From assembly GCA_039024915.1 (NCBI GenBank), contig JBCCPK010000004.1, positions 310,001 through 374,000 on the forward strand: a stretch of DNA of 64,000 bases. Reading direction: 5' to 3'. Below the pieces are notes generated by a model, which made no database searches, was not told the origin of the DNA, and saw only the letters and a program-made list of their open reading frames with translations. The translations under genes were made by a program, and so were the position numbers. The DNA comes from Pseudomonadota bacterium. Its GTDB lineage: Bacteria > Pseudomonadota > Alphaproteobacteria > Rhizobiales > MH13. This document shows, in pieces, positions 9,188 through 22,800 of this stretch (position 1 is its first letter; each line of letters begins with the position of its first letter).

Positions 9188-9298
9188 CAGGGCATCTGGC
9201 GCACGCTTGGTGGTGAGCGTGTGCCTTGACTCGGGCCAAGCCGTCCGACAGGACGGCACTCTCAGCAAGCGCGCGCAAAAAGACGCGCCAGGGGCATG

Positions 9299-10255
9299 AT
9301 GCACACCTATCTTGATTTCGAAAAACCGGTAGCCGACCTGGAGGGCAAGGTCGCCGAACTGAAGGCGCTGCAAGAAGAAGATGCAGCGGTGGACGTCGGC
9401 GAGGAAATTGCCCGGCTTGAAGCCAAGGCTCAGCGGGCGCTGACCGATCTGTACGCCAAGCTGACCCCGTGGCAGAAGACCCAGATTGCACGGCATCCAG
9501 ACCGGCCGCATCTGCAGGCCTACGCTGAGGCGCTGTTCACTGACTTCACGACCTTGGCGGGTGATCGCGGCTTTGCGGACGATCATGCCATCCAGGTGGG
9601 TATGGCTCGTTTTTCTGGTCGTTCGGTCATGATTATTGGTCACGAAAAGGGCGACGATACGGCGTCGCGTTTGAAGCATAATTTTGGCATGGCGCGGCCG
9701 GAGGGCTATCGTAAAGCGGTGCGCGCAATGGAACTTGCCGAGCGTTTCCGCCTGCCTGTGATCTCCTTTGTGGACACTGCCGGCGCGTATCCTGGTATCG
9801 GAGCAGAGGAGCGTGGACAGTCCGAAGCGATTGCCCGCTCCACCGAAGCATGCCTTGGCCTCACCGTTCCCACCGTCAGCGTGATCATCGGGGAGGGCGG
9901 CTCAGGCGGCGCAATCGCGCTGGCCACTGCAAACCACGTCTATATGCTTGAGCACGCAATCTATTCGGTGATTTCACCGGAGGGCGCAGCGTCCATATTG
10001 TGGCGGGATTCTTCGCGGGCAAGTGACGCTGCTTCCGCGCTCAAGCTGACCGCCGAGGACCTGACCGCCTTCAAGGTTGTCGATGGCGTGATTGATGAGC
10101 CACTCGGCGGGGCGCATCGGGATCCAGCGCAGACGATTGCCAACGTGCGGGATCAGCTCACGTCAACGTTTTCTGAGATCGATGAGCGTCCCGACGCAGA
10201 TTGGCGAGCTGAACGGCGGCAGAAGTTCCTCGATATCGGACGAGCACTGAGTTAA
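9299..10255 (+). CDS. accA: Acetyl-CoA carboxylase carboxyltransferase subunit alpha
   Basis: Alpha subunit of the carboxyltransferase that moves CO2 from carboxybiotin to acetyl-CoA, the first committed step of fatty-acid synthesis, acting with AccD. At 318 residues it has family length. Motifs include the N-terminal [14 protein letters not shown], the carboxyl-CoA site [25 protein letters not shown] (split by eye at 9770-9844) and the glycine loop [14 protein letters not shown]. Two adjacent ATGs exist (9296, 9299); AGGGG at 9290-9294 suits the second better. accD and the biotin subunits are not in the window. Cytoplasmic; identification secure. Confidence 0.95.
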   Translation: MHTYLDFEKPVADLEGKVAELKALQEEDAAVDVGEEIARLEAKAQRALTDLYAKLTPWQKTQIARHPDRPHLQAYAEALFTDFTTLAGDRGFADDHAIQVGMARFSGRSVMIIGHEKGDDTASRLKHNFGMARPEGYRKAVRAMELAERFRLPVISFVDTAGAYPGIGAEERGQSEAIARSTEACLGLTVPTVSVIIGEGGSGGAIALATANHVYMLEHAIYSVISPEGAASILWRDSSRASDAASALKLTAEDLTAFKVVDGVIDEPLGGAHRDPAQTIANVRDQLTSTFSEIDERPDADWRAERRQKFLDIGRALS

Positions 10256-10524
10256 CCAAACGGTCACGTCGTTCACCACCGCTGGTGTCTGCCGCCACGG
10301 TCCGGCCATGATTGTGTGGCCGCAAGTCACCACACTGCCCGGAAAGCTCGATCGGCTGGTGTGAGCGGTTTTGTTGCGAGGCTCATTCCTGTAACGTTCT
10401 TAAGATGATTGTCGTCATTTTTCGCGCCGCACTAACCATCTGGTAAAGCTTTCGTAAGCAGGACACTCCACCATGGTCTTCTTGATCACCTCTGTCTGTT
10501 CTGCGTCATGAAGGTTTAGTTGAC

Positions 10525-11739
10525 ATGCCGTCTTCGATACCCCCCGCAATAGTCCATCAGCACGAAGGCTCGGATGCCCTTGTTCCCGAAGGTCAACCCG
10601 GTGCTGGCGGGGTTGAGCGCCGGACGCTTTTGAAGATTGCTTTACTCGCGGGCACAGCGCCCCTCATCGCTGCTTGCCAGTCGGAGTATTTGCCGAAGCA
10701 TCTCGAACCGCTGCCTTTCCGGATGCAAGCCAAGATGGAGTCGCTAGGTGTCAGCGAGGCTAGCCCCATCTTCATGCGAATTTTTAAGGATGAGAGCATC
10801 CTTGAAGTCTGGAAGGAGACCCGCTCCGGCAAGTATGTGAAGCTGGAGGATTATGAGATCTGCACTTGGTCGGGAGAACTGGGACCGAAGTTCAGGGAAG
10901 GTGACCGGCAGGCGCCGGAAGGCTTCTATACCGTTCGACCCGCGCAGATGAACCCGAATTCAAGTTTTTATCTGTCGTTTAATCTCGGCTTCCCCAATAC
11001 GTTTGACCGGTCGCATGGCCGCACGGGCTCGCATCTCATGGTGCACGGCGCTTGCTCATCTGCGGGCTGCTACGCGATGACCGATGAACAGATCGCCGAG
11101 ATTTACGCTCTCGCGCGTGAAGCGTTCGAAGGCGGACAACGCGCGTTTCAGGTTCATGCGTTTCCCTTTAAGATGACCCCGGAGAACATGGCGAAGCACG
11201 CAGACCATCGGCACTTTGGTTTCTGGCAGATGCTTCAGGAAGGCTATCAGCACTTCGAAGTCACAGGGTTCCCGCCGCGGGTCGATGTTTGCGACCGACG
11301 GTACATTTTCAACGCGGAAGCCGCTGGGCAATTCGCGGCCGCAGAGCAATGTCCGAGCTATACGACGCCACCGGAGATTGCTCGAGCGGTTGAATTGGCC
11401 CAGGCAGAACATCAACAAGCCTTTGAGGTCGCGTTGGCCGAGATTCGCGGAAGCGAAACGGTGCCGGCACTGTTACCAAACGATGCACCCGCGATTGGTG
11501 GAGAGCCGACAGTGATGGTTGCTGAGACCGGGCCTGCGACGGTTCCTGATCCGGCTGGTGCACCGCCGATCCCCACACTTGCCGATGACGCCGGGCTCAC
11601 AACGGCCTCCGTTCCGGATGCTGTATCGCCGCCCGCAAATGGTGTTGAAGCAGTCAACGCCTTCAGCGAACCTACTCGAGGACGTAGTTTTATGGACCGC
11701 GCCGGCTCCATGTTTGATGGGCTGTTCCGCGGGAATTAA
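10525..11739 (+). CDS. Murein L,D-transpeptidase family lipoprotein (YafK-like)
   Basis: A 404-residue envelope protein. A 33-residue hydrophilic leader precedes a signal sequence (RRTLLKIALLAGTAPLIAA) ending at lipobox LIAAC with C51 as the lipid-modified cysteine. The YkuD-type catalytic region follows, with H174-G175 and nucleophile C182 in HGACSSAGCYAMT; the SRSxGC core typical of the fold is replaced by SSAGC. Residues from about 290 onward are a long Pro/Ala-rich, low-complexity tail with no catalytic motif. Family members link meso-DAP stems of peptidoglycan or attach or release lipoproteins. The 270-base gap upstream holds only an AAGG ribosome site that I can recognise. Confidence 0.85.
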   Translation: MPSSIPPAIVHQHEGSDALVPEGQPGAGGVERRTLLKIALLAGTAPLIAACQSEYLPKHLEPLPFRMQAKMESLGVSEASPIFMRIFKDESILEVWKETRSGKYVKLEDYEICTWSGELGPKFREGDRQAPEGFYTVRPAQMNPNSSFYLSFNLGFPNTFDRSHGRTGSHLMVHGACSSAGCYAMTDEQIAEIYALAREAFEGGQRAFQVHAFPFKMTPENMAKHADHRHFGFWQMLQEGYQHFEVTGFPPRVDVCDRRYIFNAEAAGQFAAAEQCPSYTTPPEIARAVELAQAEHQQAFEVALAEIRGSETVPALLPNDAPAIGGEPTVMVAETGPATVPDPAGAPPIPTLADDAGLTTASVPDAVSPPANGVEAVNAFSEPTRGRSFMDRAGSMFDGLFRGN

Positions 11740-11861
11740 GCGCTCTCAATGCGGTTTAGAGCGTTGCCCGCGCGCAACTCCGGGCGGCGCAGCCACTGGC
11801 GAACTTGCACCGTGAAGCCCACGGGTCATACTGGGGCGCAGGACAAACGACGCGTCATGCC

Positions 11862-12707
11862 ATGCCATTTGCTTCGCTTGAAGGCCGCCAACTGCACTAC
11901 ACAGATACTGGCGGCGACCAACCCGCTTTGATTTTTCTGCACGCTTACACGACCAATGGCTCGTTGTGGGACGGTATGATCGCGCGCTTTGCGCCCATGT
12001 TTCGGTGTATTGCGCCGGACCTGCCAGGTCACGGCCGGTCCGAACCCTCCGATCTTCCCAAGGGAATAGGCTCGCTGGCTGAGGATATCGTGCGTTTGCT
12101 CGACCATATGCAAATTGAGCGTGCACATGTTTGTGGCCTGTCTATAGGTGGCATGATCGGTCAGCACCTTGGCTTTGATTATGCAACTCGGATGCGATCG
12201 CTTGTACTCGCCTGCACCAGTGCCGCAATTCCATCGGCGGCCCAGATCGTTTGGGAGGAACGCCTTGAAGTGCTCCGCACGAAAGGTCTTTGGGCTGAGG
12301 TTGGTGAAACGGTGGAACGCTGGTACGGCGCAGGCCTGTTGGAGAGCTTCGGTCCCGCCGATCTCGATCCAATCGGGCGTATGATCGCCTCGACAAGCCT
12401 TGCGGGCGCGCTGACATGTGGAGAGGCAGTGAAGCAGCACGATACACGGAGCCGCCTGGGCGATATCCTTGCGCCGACACTTGTGATCGGTGGCGACCTG
12501 GATCAGTCCTTTGCACCTGAGCATGCCAAAGCTCTTGCCGACGGAATTTCAGGTGCGAAGCTCGTCATGATTCCGGGGGCAGGGCATCTTGCGCCCGTTC
12601 AACAGCCTGACGCGTTCGACGCCGCGATGCGTGCGTTCTTCGAAGGGCAAACGTGGCAAGGCGCAGGACGCACAGCCACCGCGCAGCAGGTGACGATCGA
12701 AGGGTAG
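11862..12707 (+). CDS. Alpha/beta-hydrolase, enol-lactonase-like
   Basis: A 281-residue alpha/beta-hydrolase. Elements in order are the oxyanion-hole HAYTTNGSLW, DLPGHGRS, the nucleophile elbow GLSIGGM (catalytic Ser), an acid candidate D in VIGGDLDQSF, and the catalytic His in GAGHLAPVQQP. The overall pattern resembles 3-oxoadipate enol-lactonase (PcaD), but no other protocatechuate gene is present, so a general esterase or lactonase is equally possible. The ATG at 11862 gives the family N-terminus (MPFASLEGRQLHYTDTGG); an earlier start at 11805 adds 19 unsupported residues. The end is rich in Gln/Thr (RTATAQQVTIEG). Confidence 0.85.
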   Translation: MPFASLEGRQLHYTDTGGDQPALIFLHAYTTNGSLWDGMIARFAPMFRCIAPDLPGHGRSEPSDLPKGIGSLAEDIVRLLDHMQIERAHVCGLSIGGMIGQHLGFDYATRMRSLVLACTSAAIPSAAQIVWEERLEVLRTKGLWAEVGETVERWYGAGLLESFGPADLDPIGRMIASTSLAGALTCGEAVKQHDTRSRLGDILAPTLVIGGDLDQSFAPEHAKALADGISGAKLVMIPGAGHLAPVQQPDAFDAAMRAFFEGQTWQGAGRTATAQQVTIEG

Positions 12708-12761
12708 CCACGCGTTGATTTTCGCCTTGCTGCCTGCCGATGGCGGGCGTAGGGCTGCCGC

Positions 12762-13948
12762 ATGAAAGCCCGCTCAATCACGCTTCTCATGGTCGCCGAA
12801 ATCTTCGGCATGAGCTTATGGTTCGTCTCTGCAGCTGTGCTGCCTGGGATGACGGCTGAGTTTGGACTGTCCGGCGGGCAGCAAGCGGCTCTATCGAGCG
12901 GGGTGCAGGGTGGTTTCGTAATCGGGGCCTTGGTACTGGCAATTTCCGGTTTGCCAGACCGGCTGGATCCGCGCCGTCTGTTCGCGGTTTGCGCGGCTTT
13001 AGCGGGCGGGCTGAATGCTCTGCTTTTGATTGTTCCCGCCGACAGCGTTGCTGCGGTGGCGTTGCGCGTGGCGACGGGCGCGCTCCTCGCAGGCGTCTAT
13101 CCCGTTGGGATGAAGATCGCCGTCGGTTGGGGAACCAAGGATCGCGGTTTGCTTGTTGGAGCTTTGGTGGGATCGGTGGCCATGGGGTCAGCGTCGCCGC
13201 ATTTGATTGCGGTGTTCGGCGGTGCTGATTGGCGTCAGACGGTGCTGATTACCTCCGTTTTGAGCATCCTTGGCGGTTTCCTCGCTCTGGGTTCTGGGCT
13301 TGGGCCACAGCACGCGCGGTCCTCACGGTTCGACCCACAGGCAACGCTTACTGCTTGGACGAACAAGGGCGTGCGCTATGCGATTGCCGGTTACCTTGGA
13401 CACATGTGGGAGCTTTACGCGATGTGGGCCTGGGTCGGGTTGATTGCGACGAGCTCGTTTGCGCTTGTCATCGGTGACGTTGAAGCGGCACGAATGGCAC
13501 CTTTGACAGCTTTCGGTGTCATCGCCATCGGCGCCGTGATGTGCATTCCTGTCGGTTATCTCGCGGACCGCGTCGGCAAAGCACAAGCGGCCACGGGTGC
13601 AATGGTCATTTCTGGCCTCGCGGCCGTCGCCGCCTCTGTAACCTATGGCGGGCCGGTTTGGCTGGTGCTCGCGGTCCTGCTCATCTGGGGCGCAAGCGTC
13701 ATCCCTGACTCACCCCAGTTCTCGGCATTGGTCGCAGACTACGCTCCCGCTGATCAAGCCGGTAGTTTAATGACGCTGCAGACCGCGCTCGGTTTTGCGC
13801 TGACCATGATCACCGTGCAGGTAACGCCCATGCTCGCAGCGCTGTGGGGTTGGCCGCCGGTGCTTTTGTTGATGGCACTCGGTCCGGCATGCGGCATTGC
13901 CGCGATGCGCGCGCTTATCGGCTTAAAGCGAACGGGGAAAGCAGGGGC

Positions 13949-13952
<4 letters not shown>
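12762..13952 (+). CDS. Major facilitator superfamily transporter
   Basis: A 396-residue inner-membrane carrier with about twelve hydrophobic segments. MFS signatures include [16 protein letters not shown] in helix 1 and the loop LPDRLDPRR between helices 2 and 3, followed by a second-half copy at [10 protein letters not shown]. The substrate cannot be inferred; the sequence has the feel of a nitrate/small-molecule or drug carrier family rather than a sugar symporter. Its stop (TAA 13950-13952) interlocks with the secA stop on the other strand in the palindrome TTAA, leaving no room for a terminator between the convergent genes. Confidence 0.85.
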
Positions 13953-16825
<2,873 letters not shown>

Positions 16826-17195
16826 GGCGGGTATGATCTCCCCACATCGTCGCCGGACCGGAAGCGGCCGCGTGATGCGGTTGCATGAAAGCGTATCGAC
16901 GACCCACAATCGCCCGAGAGGTGGAGCCGAGCTGGGGCGGACTGTCGATGGTGAATGGGCAGGCACGTCTGGGCGCGCGCCCTGCAAAAAGGCGCTTCAC
17001 AGATAAGAATGGCCCTTTTGCTTGTCAACGTGCGCAAACACCGCCATGGTCCCACCACATTTTCAAGCGCGTAAGGCTCGCACGCGCATCGAATGTGCTG
17101 CACCCCCTCTGTCCAGTTGCGCATGTCGGACTGATGAACGTCCACTATTCGCGGGCAACGACCCACACCATGATTGAGCCGATAAGGAATTGCCC
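16826..17195. other. Divergent promoter region of secA and the parvulin gene
   Basis: About 370 bases without a convincing gene. It holds the secA ribosome site GGGGAG (rc near 16835-16841) and AAGGAA at 17184-17189 in front of the parvulin ATG. I see no clear -35/-10 pair, riboswitch or SecM-like arrest peptide in either direction. Confidence 0.5.
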
Positions 17196-18077
17196 ATGAT
17201 ACGTTCTGTGCTTCGAAACTGCCGTCGTTTTCTGGCGGGAGCATCAGCCTGCGCTGTGCTGGGCGGTGGTCTCGTCGTGGCCATGGGGTCAGCCCCGGTA
17301 TGGGCCCAGGAGACCCTCACGCCCGATACGGTGCTTGCTACAGTCAATGGCCATGAGATCACCGAGTTCGAAGCACGTCTTGCGGGCCAGGACTTTTCTC
17401 GGCAACTTCAGCAAGTGCCAGCTCCGCAAAGGCTGCCGGCGATCGTCAGCGTCTTGATCGATTTGCACCTGCTTGCCATGCAGGCTGAGGAGGAGGGACT
17501 CGACGACAGCGAAGAGTTCCAGCAGCGTATGGCCTATCAGCAGGCCCGAACCTTGCGGACCGCCTACCTTTTTGAAGTGATTGCCGCGAGTGTCAGCGAT
17601 GACGATGTGCAAGCCGCATACGATGCTTTTGTGGCCGGTTTTGAGCCGACCGAAGAGCGCCGCGCACGGCACATTCTCGTCGAAAGCGAAGAAACGGCGC
17701 GCGAACTGATTGGTCAGCTCAACGGTGGCGCTGACTTCGCTGAGCTTGCTCAGGAGCATTCCACCGGGCCCAGCGGACCAAACGGCGGCGATCTTGGTTG
17801 GTTTACGCGCGGCCGTATGGTGCCAGCATTTGAAGAGGCAGCCTTCGGGATCGAGCCTGGAAGCTACGGACAGGAGCCGGTCGAGACCCGGTTCGGTTTC
17901 CATGTCATTCAAGTCGAGGAAACACGGAACACAGCCCCGCCGGCCTTCGAAGAGCAAGCGGAGACCCTTCGTCAGGAGTTGTTGGATGAGCGCTTCACCG
18001 CGGTCCTAGGCAATCTGCGTGAGGAAGCGGACATAACCTACAATGTCGAGGGCCTTGAGCCGCCTTCACCTCAGTGA
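17196..18077 (+). CDS. Exported parvulin-type peptidylprolyl cis-trans isomerase
   Basis: Periplasmic foldase of the PpiC/SurA class, 293 residues from the ATG at 17196, six bases after AAGGAA; an in-frame TTG at 17190 sits too close to that ribosome site. The signal peptide (FLAGASACAVLGGGLVVAMG) ends near VWAQ. An N-terminal SurA-like helical region (about 45-140) precedes the parvulin domain (about 145-245) with RRARHILVESEETA, STGPSGPNGGDLGWFTRGRM and TRFGFHVIQVEE. Starting divergently from secA, it fits a role in folding proteins just exported by Sec, though the pairing may only reflect conserved gene order. It is followed 42 bases later by argJ. Confidence 0.93.
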   Translation: MIRSVLRNCRRFLAGASACAVLGGGLVVAMGSAPVWAQETLTPDTVLATVNGHEITEFEARLAGQDFSRQLQQVPAPQRLPAIVSVLIDLHLLAMQAEEEGLDDSEEFQQRMAYQQARTLRTAYLFEVIAASVSDDDVQAAYDAFVAGFEPTEERRARHILVESEETARELIGQLNGGADFAELAQEHSTGPSGPNGGDLGWFTRGRMVPAFEEAAFGIEPGSYGQEPVETRFGFHVIQVEETRNTAPPAFEEQAETLRQELLDERFTAVLGNLREEADITYNVEGLEPPSPQ

Positions 18078-18119
18078 CGGTGGCAGACGGGGCCTTAACC
18101 GCCAACGCGGCGTGAATTG

Positions 18120-19379
18120 ATGACGGCGCCTGGCTTCCCTTCGCCCTTCACGCCTAAGCAGCCCCCTTCGCCATTGCCGGTCGATGGGGTGCGCCTTGCG
18201 ACAGCGGAAGCAGGGATCAAGCACGCCGGTCGTCGCGATGTCCTGTTGATGGCGTTCGGCAAGGGTACGGTCGTCGCCGGCACCTTAACGCGGTCAGCGT
18301 GTCCGTCCGCCGCCGTTGACTGGTGCAAAGAGCGTCTTTCAGATGGTGCGCAAGGGGGTGAGGCGCGAGCGCTGCTGGTGAACTCCGGAAATGCAAACGC
18401 CTTCACCGGCATGAAGGGCCGGGAAGCGACTGCAAGGTCTGCCGAGTATGTCCAGCGCGCCTTAGGCGTGCGCAGCGGTGAAATTCTGCTTGCGTCGACA
18501 GGGGTCATCGGTGAACCGCTACCAGCCGAGAAATTCGCGGGCGTCGCCGACAGCCTTGTTGCTTCGCTTTCTGATGCCGGAGACGCTTGGGTCGCCGCAG
18601 CTGAAGCGATCATGACGACTGACACTTTTCCGAAGGCGTTGTCCCGTGAAGTCGCCATTGGCAGTGAGTCGATCACCCTGACGGGCATCGCAAAAGGCGC
18701 GGGAATGATCGCGCCCGATATGGCAACGATGCTCGCCTTTATCGTGACCGATGCAGCGATTTCCCAATCGTTGCTGGACACCATGATCAAGCGCTCGGTG
18801 GCCAAAAGCTTCAACGCCATCACGATCGACAGTGATACATCAACGTCGGACACTGTTCTGCTGTTCGCCACAGGCAAGCGTCTATCAAGTGTCCCCCTTC
18901 AAGCGGCTGACGATCCAAGGATTGAGCAGTTCAGCGACGCCTTGGATCAGCTTTGTCTCGACCTGGCGCATCTGATCGTGCGCGACGGTGAGGGTCTGTC
19001 CAAGTTCATTACTGTCCAAGTAACCGGAGCATCGTCTGATGCCAGTGCTGACCGGGTAGCTCGGTCGATCGCCAATTCGCCGCTGGTCAAGACCGCTTTC
19101 GCGGGCGAGGACGCCAATTGGGGGCGCGTGGTCATGGCGGTTGGTAAAGCGGGAGAACCTGCAGACCGCGACAAATTGACAATCTGGTTTGGCTGCGTTC
19201 GGGTGGCGGTTGGTGGGGCGCGGGACCCCGACTACCGGGAGGAAGATGCGGCAAATGTCATGCGCCAGCCAGACATCACTTTGCGGGTGGACATGGGGAT
19301 CGGCTCTGGATCGGCGACCGTTTGGACCTGCGACTTGACCAAAGACTATGTGGCCATCAACGGCGATTACCGCACATGA
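18120..19379 (+). CDS. argJ: Bifunctional ornithine acetyltransferase / N-acetylglutamate synthase
   Basis: Recycles the acetyl group of N-acetylornithine onto glutamate in the cyclic arginine pathway; it may also use acetyl-CoA. It has 419 residues from the ATG at 18120. The self-cleavage site is visible as KGAGMIAPDMATMLAF near residue 190, where the precursor splits before the Thr that becomes the beta-chain nucleophile. LVNSGNANAFTG and the C-terminal FAGEDANWGRVVMAVGKAG and DLTKDYVAINGDYRT are family signatures. A TTG at 18117 is directly in front. The stop overlaps the next start as ATGA, coupling translation to mutT. Cytoplasmic. Confidence 0.96.
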   Translation: MTAPGFPSPFTPKQPPSPLPVDGVRLATAEAGIKHAGRRDVLLMAFGKGTVVAGTLTRSACPSAAVDWCKERLSDGAQGGEARALLVNSGNANAFTGMKGREATARSAEYVQRALGVRSGEILLASTGVIGEPLPAEKFAGVADSLVASLSDAGDAWVAAAEAIMTTDTFPKALSREVAIGSESITLTGIAKGAGMIAPDMATMLAFIVTDAAISQSLLDTMIKRSVAKSFNAITIDSDTSTSDTVLLFATGKRLSSVPLQAADDPRIEQFSDALDQLCLDLAHLIVRDGEGLSKFITVQVTGASSDASADRVARSIANSPLVKTAFAGEDANWGRVVMAVGKAGEPADRDKLTIWFGCVRVAVGGARDPDYREEDAANVMRQPDITLRVDMGIGSGSATVWTCDLTKDYVAINGDYRT

Positions 19380-19780
19380 CCCTTCGGCTTGTGCTTGTGA
19401 CCGCAGCAGCACTTGTCGATGCAGACAACCGGGTGCTCATCGCAAGACGGCCTGAAGGTAAGGCCATGGCGGGGCTCTGGGAGTTCCCGGGCGGTAAGAT
19501 CGAAAAGGGCGAGCGGCCCGAAGACAGCCTGATACGAGAGCTGCGGGAGGAGTTGGGCATCGAGACTGAAACAGCGTGTCTCGCGCCCCTCACATTCGCC
19601 AGTCACGGATACGATGACTTCCACCTCCTGATGCCTCTATACGTGATCCGCAAATGGCGCGGCGTTCCGGTTTCGCGTGAGGGCCAGGAGCTGGCCTGGG
19701 TGCGACCTAACCGCTTGCGCGATTACCCCATGCCTGACGCAGACGGGCCACTGATCGCGCCGTTGATTGACCTTCTGTAA
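19376..19780 (+). CDS. mutT: (Deoxy)nucleoside triphosphate pyrophosphohydrolase, MutT/Nudix
   Basis: Nudix hydrolase of 134 residues that clears 8-oxo-dGTP before it is incorporated. The complete Nudix box runs from GGKIEKGERPEDSLI into RELREELGIE, with the invariant G, E and REXXEE residues. An N-terminal MTLRLVLVTAAALVDADN strand and the RRPEGKAMAGLWEFPGGK motif are those of MutT. The ATG sits inside the argJ stop (ATGA), so an upstream start inside argJ is rejected. Last gene of the parvulin-argJ-mutT run; a 34-base gap separates it from the next gene. Confidence 0.92.
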   Translation: MTLRLVLVTAAALVDADNRVLIARRPEGKAMAGLWEFPGGKIEKGERPEDSLIRELREELGIETETACLAPLTFASHGYDDFHLLMPLYVIRKWRGVPVSREGQELAWVRPNRLRDYPMPDADGPLIAPLIDLL

Positions 19781-19814
19781 AACTACGAATGCGAGCTGGC
19801 GAAATTAACCCCGC

Positions 19815-22800
19815 GTGAACGCTGCTGAGCTACCCGTTAAGGCTGTGCGGTCATTGGGTGGGTCGGTGAGCAAACTGTTTCCGGAAATGCAGGCGGTGTT
19901 GCGGCCATTGACGCAGCCTGATCTTCAGAGGTTTGCCGATATGCAGCCTCTGGTTGACGCCTGGCGCAAGGCGGTTCGATCGCGTGCTCATTTTGACGAC
20001 CTACTGGACCTTCATTCCGGACCGCTTGCCGGGTTTAGCGACCAGCTTGCAATCGTGGAGCGTTTAGACGCCGAGCATTTCCGTTACCTCCATTACGGTG
20101 CCCAAGTGGCGCGCAATTCGGGCCGGGACATGACGGGCCTATCGACGGCCGACTTTTCAGGGGAGGCTGCCGGCTTCTTCCGTCAAAGCTACTGTAACGC
20201 GCTCGAAGCTGGCGAGCCGCTCTATTCGATAAACCGGGCGGTCATCACGCACCATACCCACAGTTGGCAGCGGCTTTTGCTGCCGGTCACGGCCTCGTCG
20301 GGGACCGGTGACGAATTGGTGATTGCGCTCATACGTCCGCTCATGGGTGTCCGCGAGCTGCTTGCCGATTTCGGACGGGACACCGGCATCGTGGGTGGCA
20401 CGCTTGAGCCCATACGCAAAGACGGTTCGGTGCAAGATTTCCTCCTGCAAACCTTGAGCGATCTGCGGGATGTTTTTGGTGATACGCCGCCGTGTTTACT
20501 CGGTGATCTTTATGGTCGGCCGCTCTCGCTTGATGAGGCAGAACGGATCATGCGCGCGAGTGACGGAACTGTGGTGGTGCAACGGGAGTTGCCCGATAGC
20601 CAGGCGCGATACGGCCGGGCGTTCCTGCTACGGATATCAGGTGGGCGACTTCAACCGGTATTCTCGCTGACCGATGAGACACAACTCATCGAAGCTCGGA
20701 ACTCTGCTGAAGAGCGCAAACAGGCTATGCAGGACTTCGCGGAGACCGCGTCGGACTGGATGTGGGAAGCGGATACAGAACATCGCGTCACCTATCTTTC
20801 GCCTTCGTTCGAGTTGCAGAATAAGCGCCCTGCACGCACCTACCTCGGCAAGAGCCGCTTGGATTTTGCAAATTATCCGAAGAATTCAGAAGTCTTGAAG
20901 GCGCATCAGAAAGACCTCGACGCGAAGCGCGCCTTTCGCGATCTAATCTACCAACTTCCCGATGCAGACGGTTCCCTGCGATGGATACGGGTCAATGGAG
21001 TCCCTCGTTTCTCGAACGATGGGGCGTTCATCGGTTACCGTGGTACCGGTTCGGACGTGACCGCGGAAATTGAGGCTCGTGACCTTGCTGAACGCCGCCG
21101 GCGGCAGATGGAAGAGTTTGCCGCGACCGGCTCAGACTGGCTTTGGGAAAGCGATGGCGATCATCGCATCACAATGATCAGCGATGCGGTGACGAAGCAC
21201 TCGGGCTTTCCGATTGAGTACTATATTGGGCGTGTTCGCACCGAGCTTGGCGATGCGCAAATCAATGCCGAGGTGTTTGCGGCCCATATCGCGGATCTTG
21301 AAGCCCAACGCCCCTTTCGGGATTTTGTCTACAGCGCCTACTCCGCCGCTGGAGAGCTTCGCTACTGGCGCATCAGCGGTAATCCTCAGTATGATGAGGA
21401 CGGTGAGTTCGTCGGTTATCGCGGCACGGGCAGCAACATCACTGAGGAGATGCTGGCAAAACAGGCGCTTGAAGATCAGAAAGCCGTGATGAAGGAGTTC
21501 GCCGACACTGCATCGGATTGGATGTGGGAGATCGACGATAGTTTCAAGTTCACCATGATGAGCCAGGCCATCGAGAAGGTGACCGGTTCTCCCAGTGACC
21601 GCTATGTCGGAGTGGACTGGTTCGCACTTGAAGACGTCCCAGAGAATCGCGAAACCTTTGGGCACCTTCGTGAGCAGATGGTTGATCGCCAGCCCTTCCG
21701 GAACGTTGTGTACAAAGCGTTCACTGATGACGGTGTCGCGCTGTGGTTGCGCAGCAATGGCAATCCACGCTTTGACGAAGACGGTACCTTTCTCGGCTAT
21801 CGAGGCACGGCAAGCGACGTCACCGATGATGTGCAGACGCGAAAGCTTGCCGCCGAGCGCGCGCAGGAGCTTGGTCGGGCATACAAGGTGGGCAAGCTTG
21901 GTGCGTGGTGGTACGATCGGACAACCGATACCGTCCACCTTACCGAGGCGTACCGCAACCTTGTTGGGTTGAGCGATCGGTTCGCTGAGCTTTCGGTCCG
22001 TCGTTTGATGACGTTTATCGCGCGCGAGTGTCGGCCATCCATATTTGCCGCCCATCGCACGGTCTTCAAACACGACGGCAATGCGCAGGCTGATATCCGC
22101 TGGCGTCATGCCAATGGCAACTTCATCGATCTGACGGTGGTTGGACAAGCGGAGCGGGATTCGGCGGGTAAAGTCGTCCGCTTGTACGGCACCGTCCAGG
22201 ATATCACCGCTCGCAAGGAAGCCGAGCGTGAGTTGGAGCGGCTTGCCTATTGCGATCCGCTCACGGGATTGGGCAACCGGGCTGCCTTCAACACCGCTTT
22301 GGACGCGCTTTTCGCCAATCGTGACCGTTCAGATCACAAGGCCGGGCTGCTCCTGCTCGATCTGGATAACTTTAAAGAGGTGAACGATACGCTGGGGCAC
22401 TCTGCAGGTGATGAGTTGCTCAGAACGGCCGCGTCTCGGTTGGTGGGCGCGGTTACATCGTCGGCAGCGGTCTACCGGCTTGGGGGCGATGAATTCGCGG
22501 TGATCGCGCGCGATTTAGCTCATTCGAGAGACGTCTCCGGCTTGGGCTCGAGCATTAAGAGCGCTTTCGCTGGTGCCTTTAATCTCCAAGATGGCGCAGT
22601 GCACGTAACGACCAGCATCGGCATGGTGATGGTGCCTGAGCAAACGAACGACCCCCATGAGGCAATGAGGTTTGCCGATCTTGCGCTGTATCGGGCCAAA
22701 GAGCTTGGGCGGAACCGGCATGTTCTGTTTCATGACAAGCTCGATGCAACAGTGCGTGAGCGTGTTGCGCTTGAGAGCGACCTACGCGATGCCGTCAATG

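Noticed and set aside
21132-22148. A 338-codon frame antisense to the PAS domains
   Set aside because: Shadow of the repeat PAS coding frame; no domain pattern.
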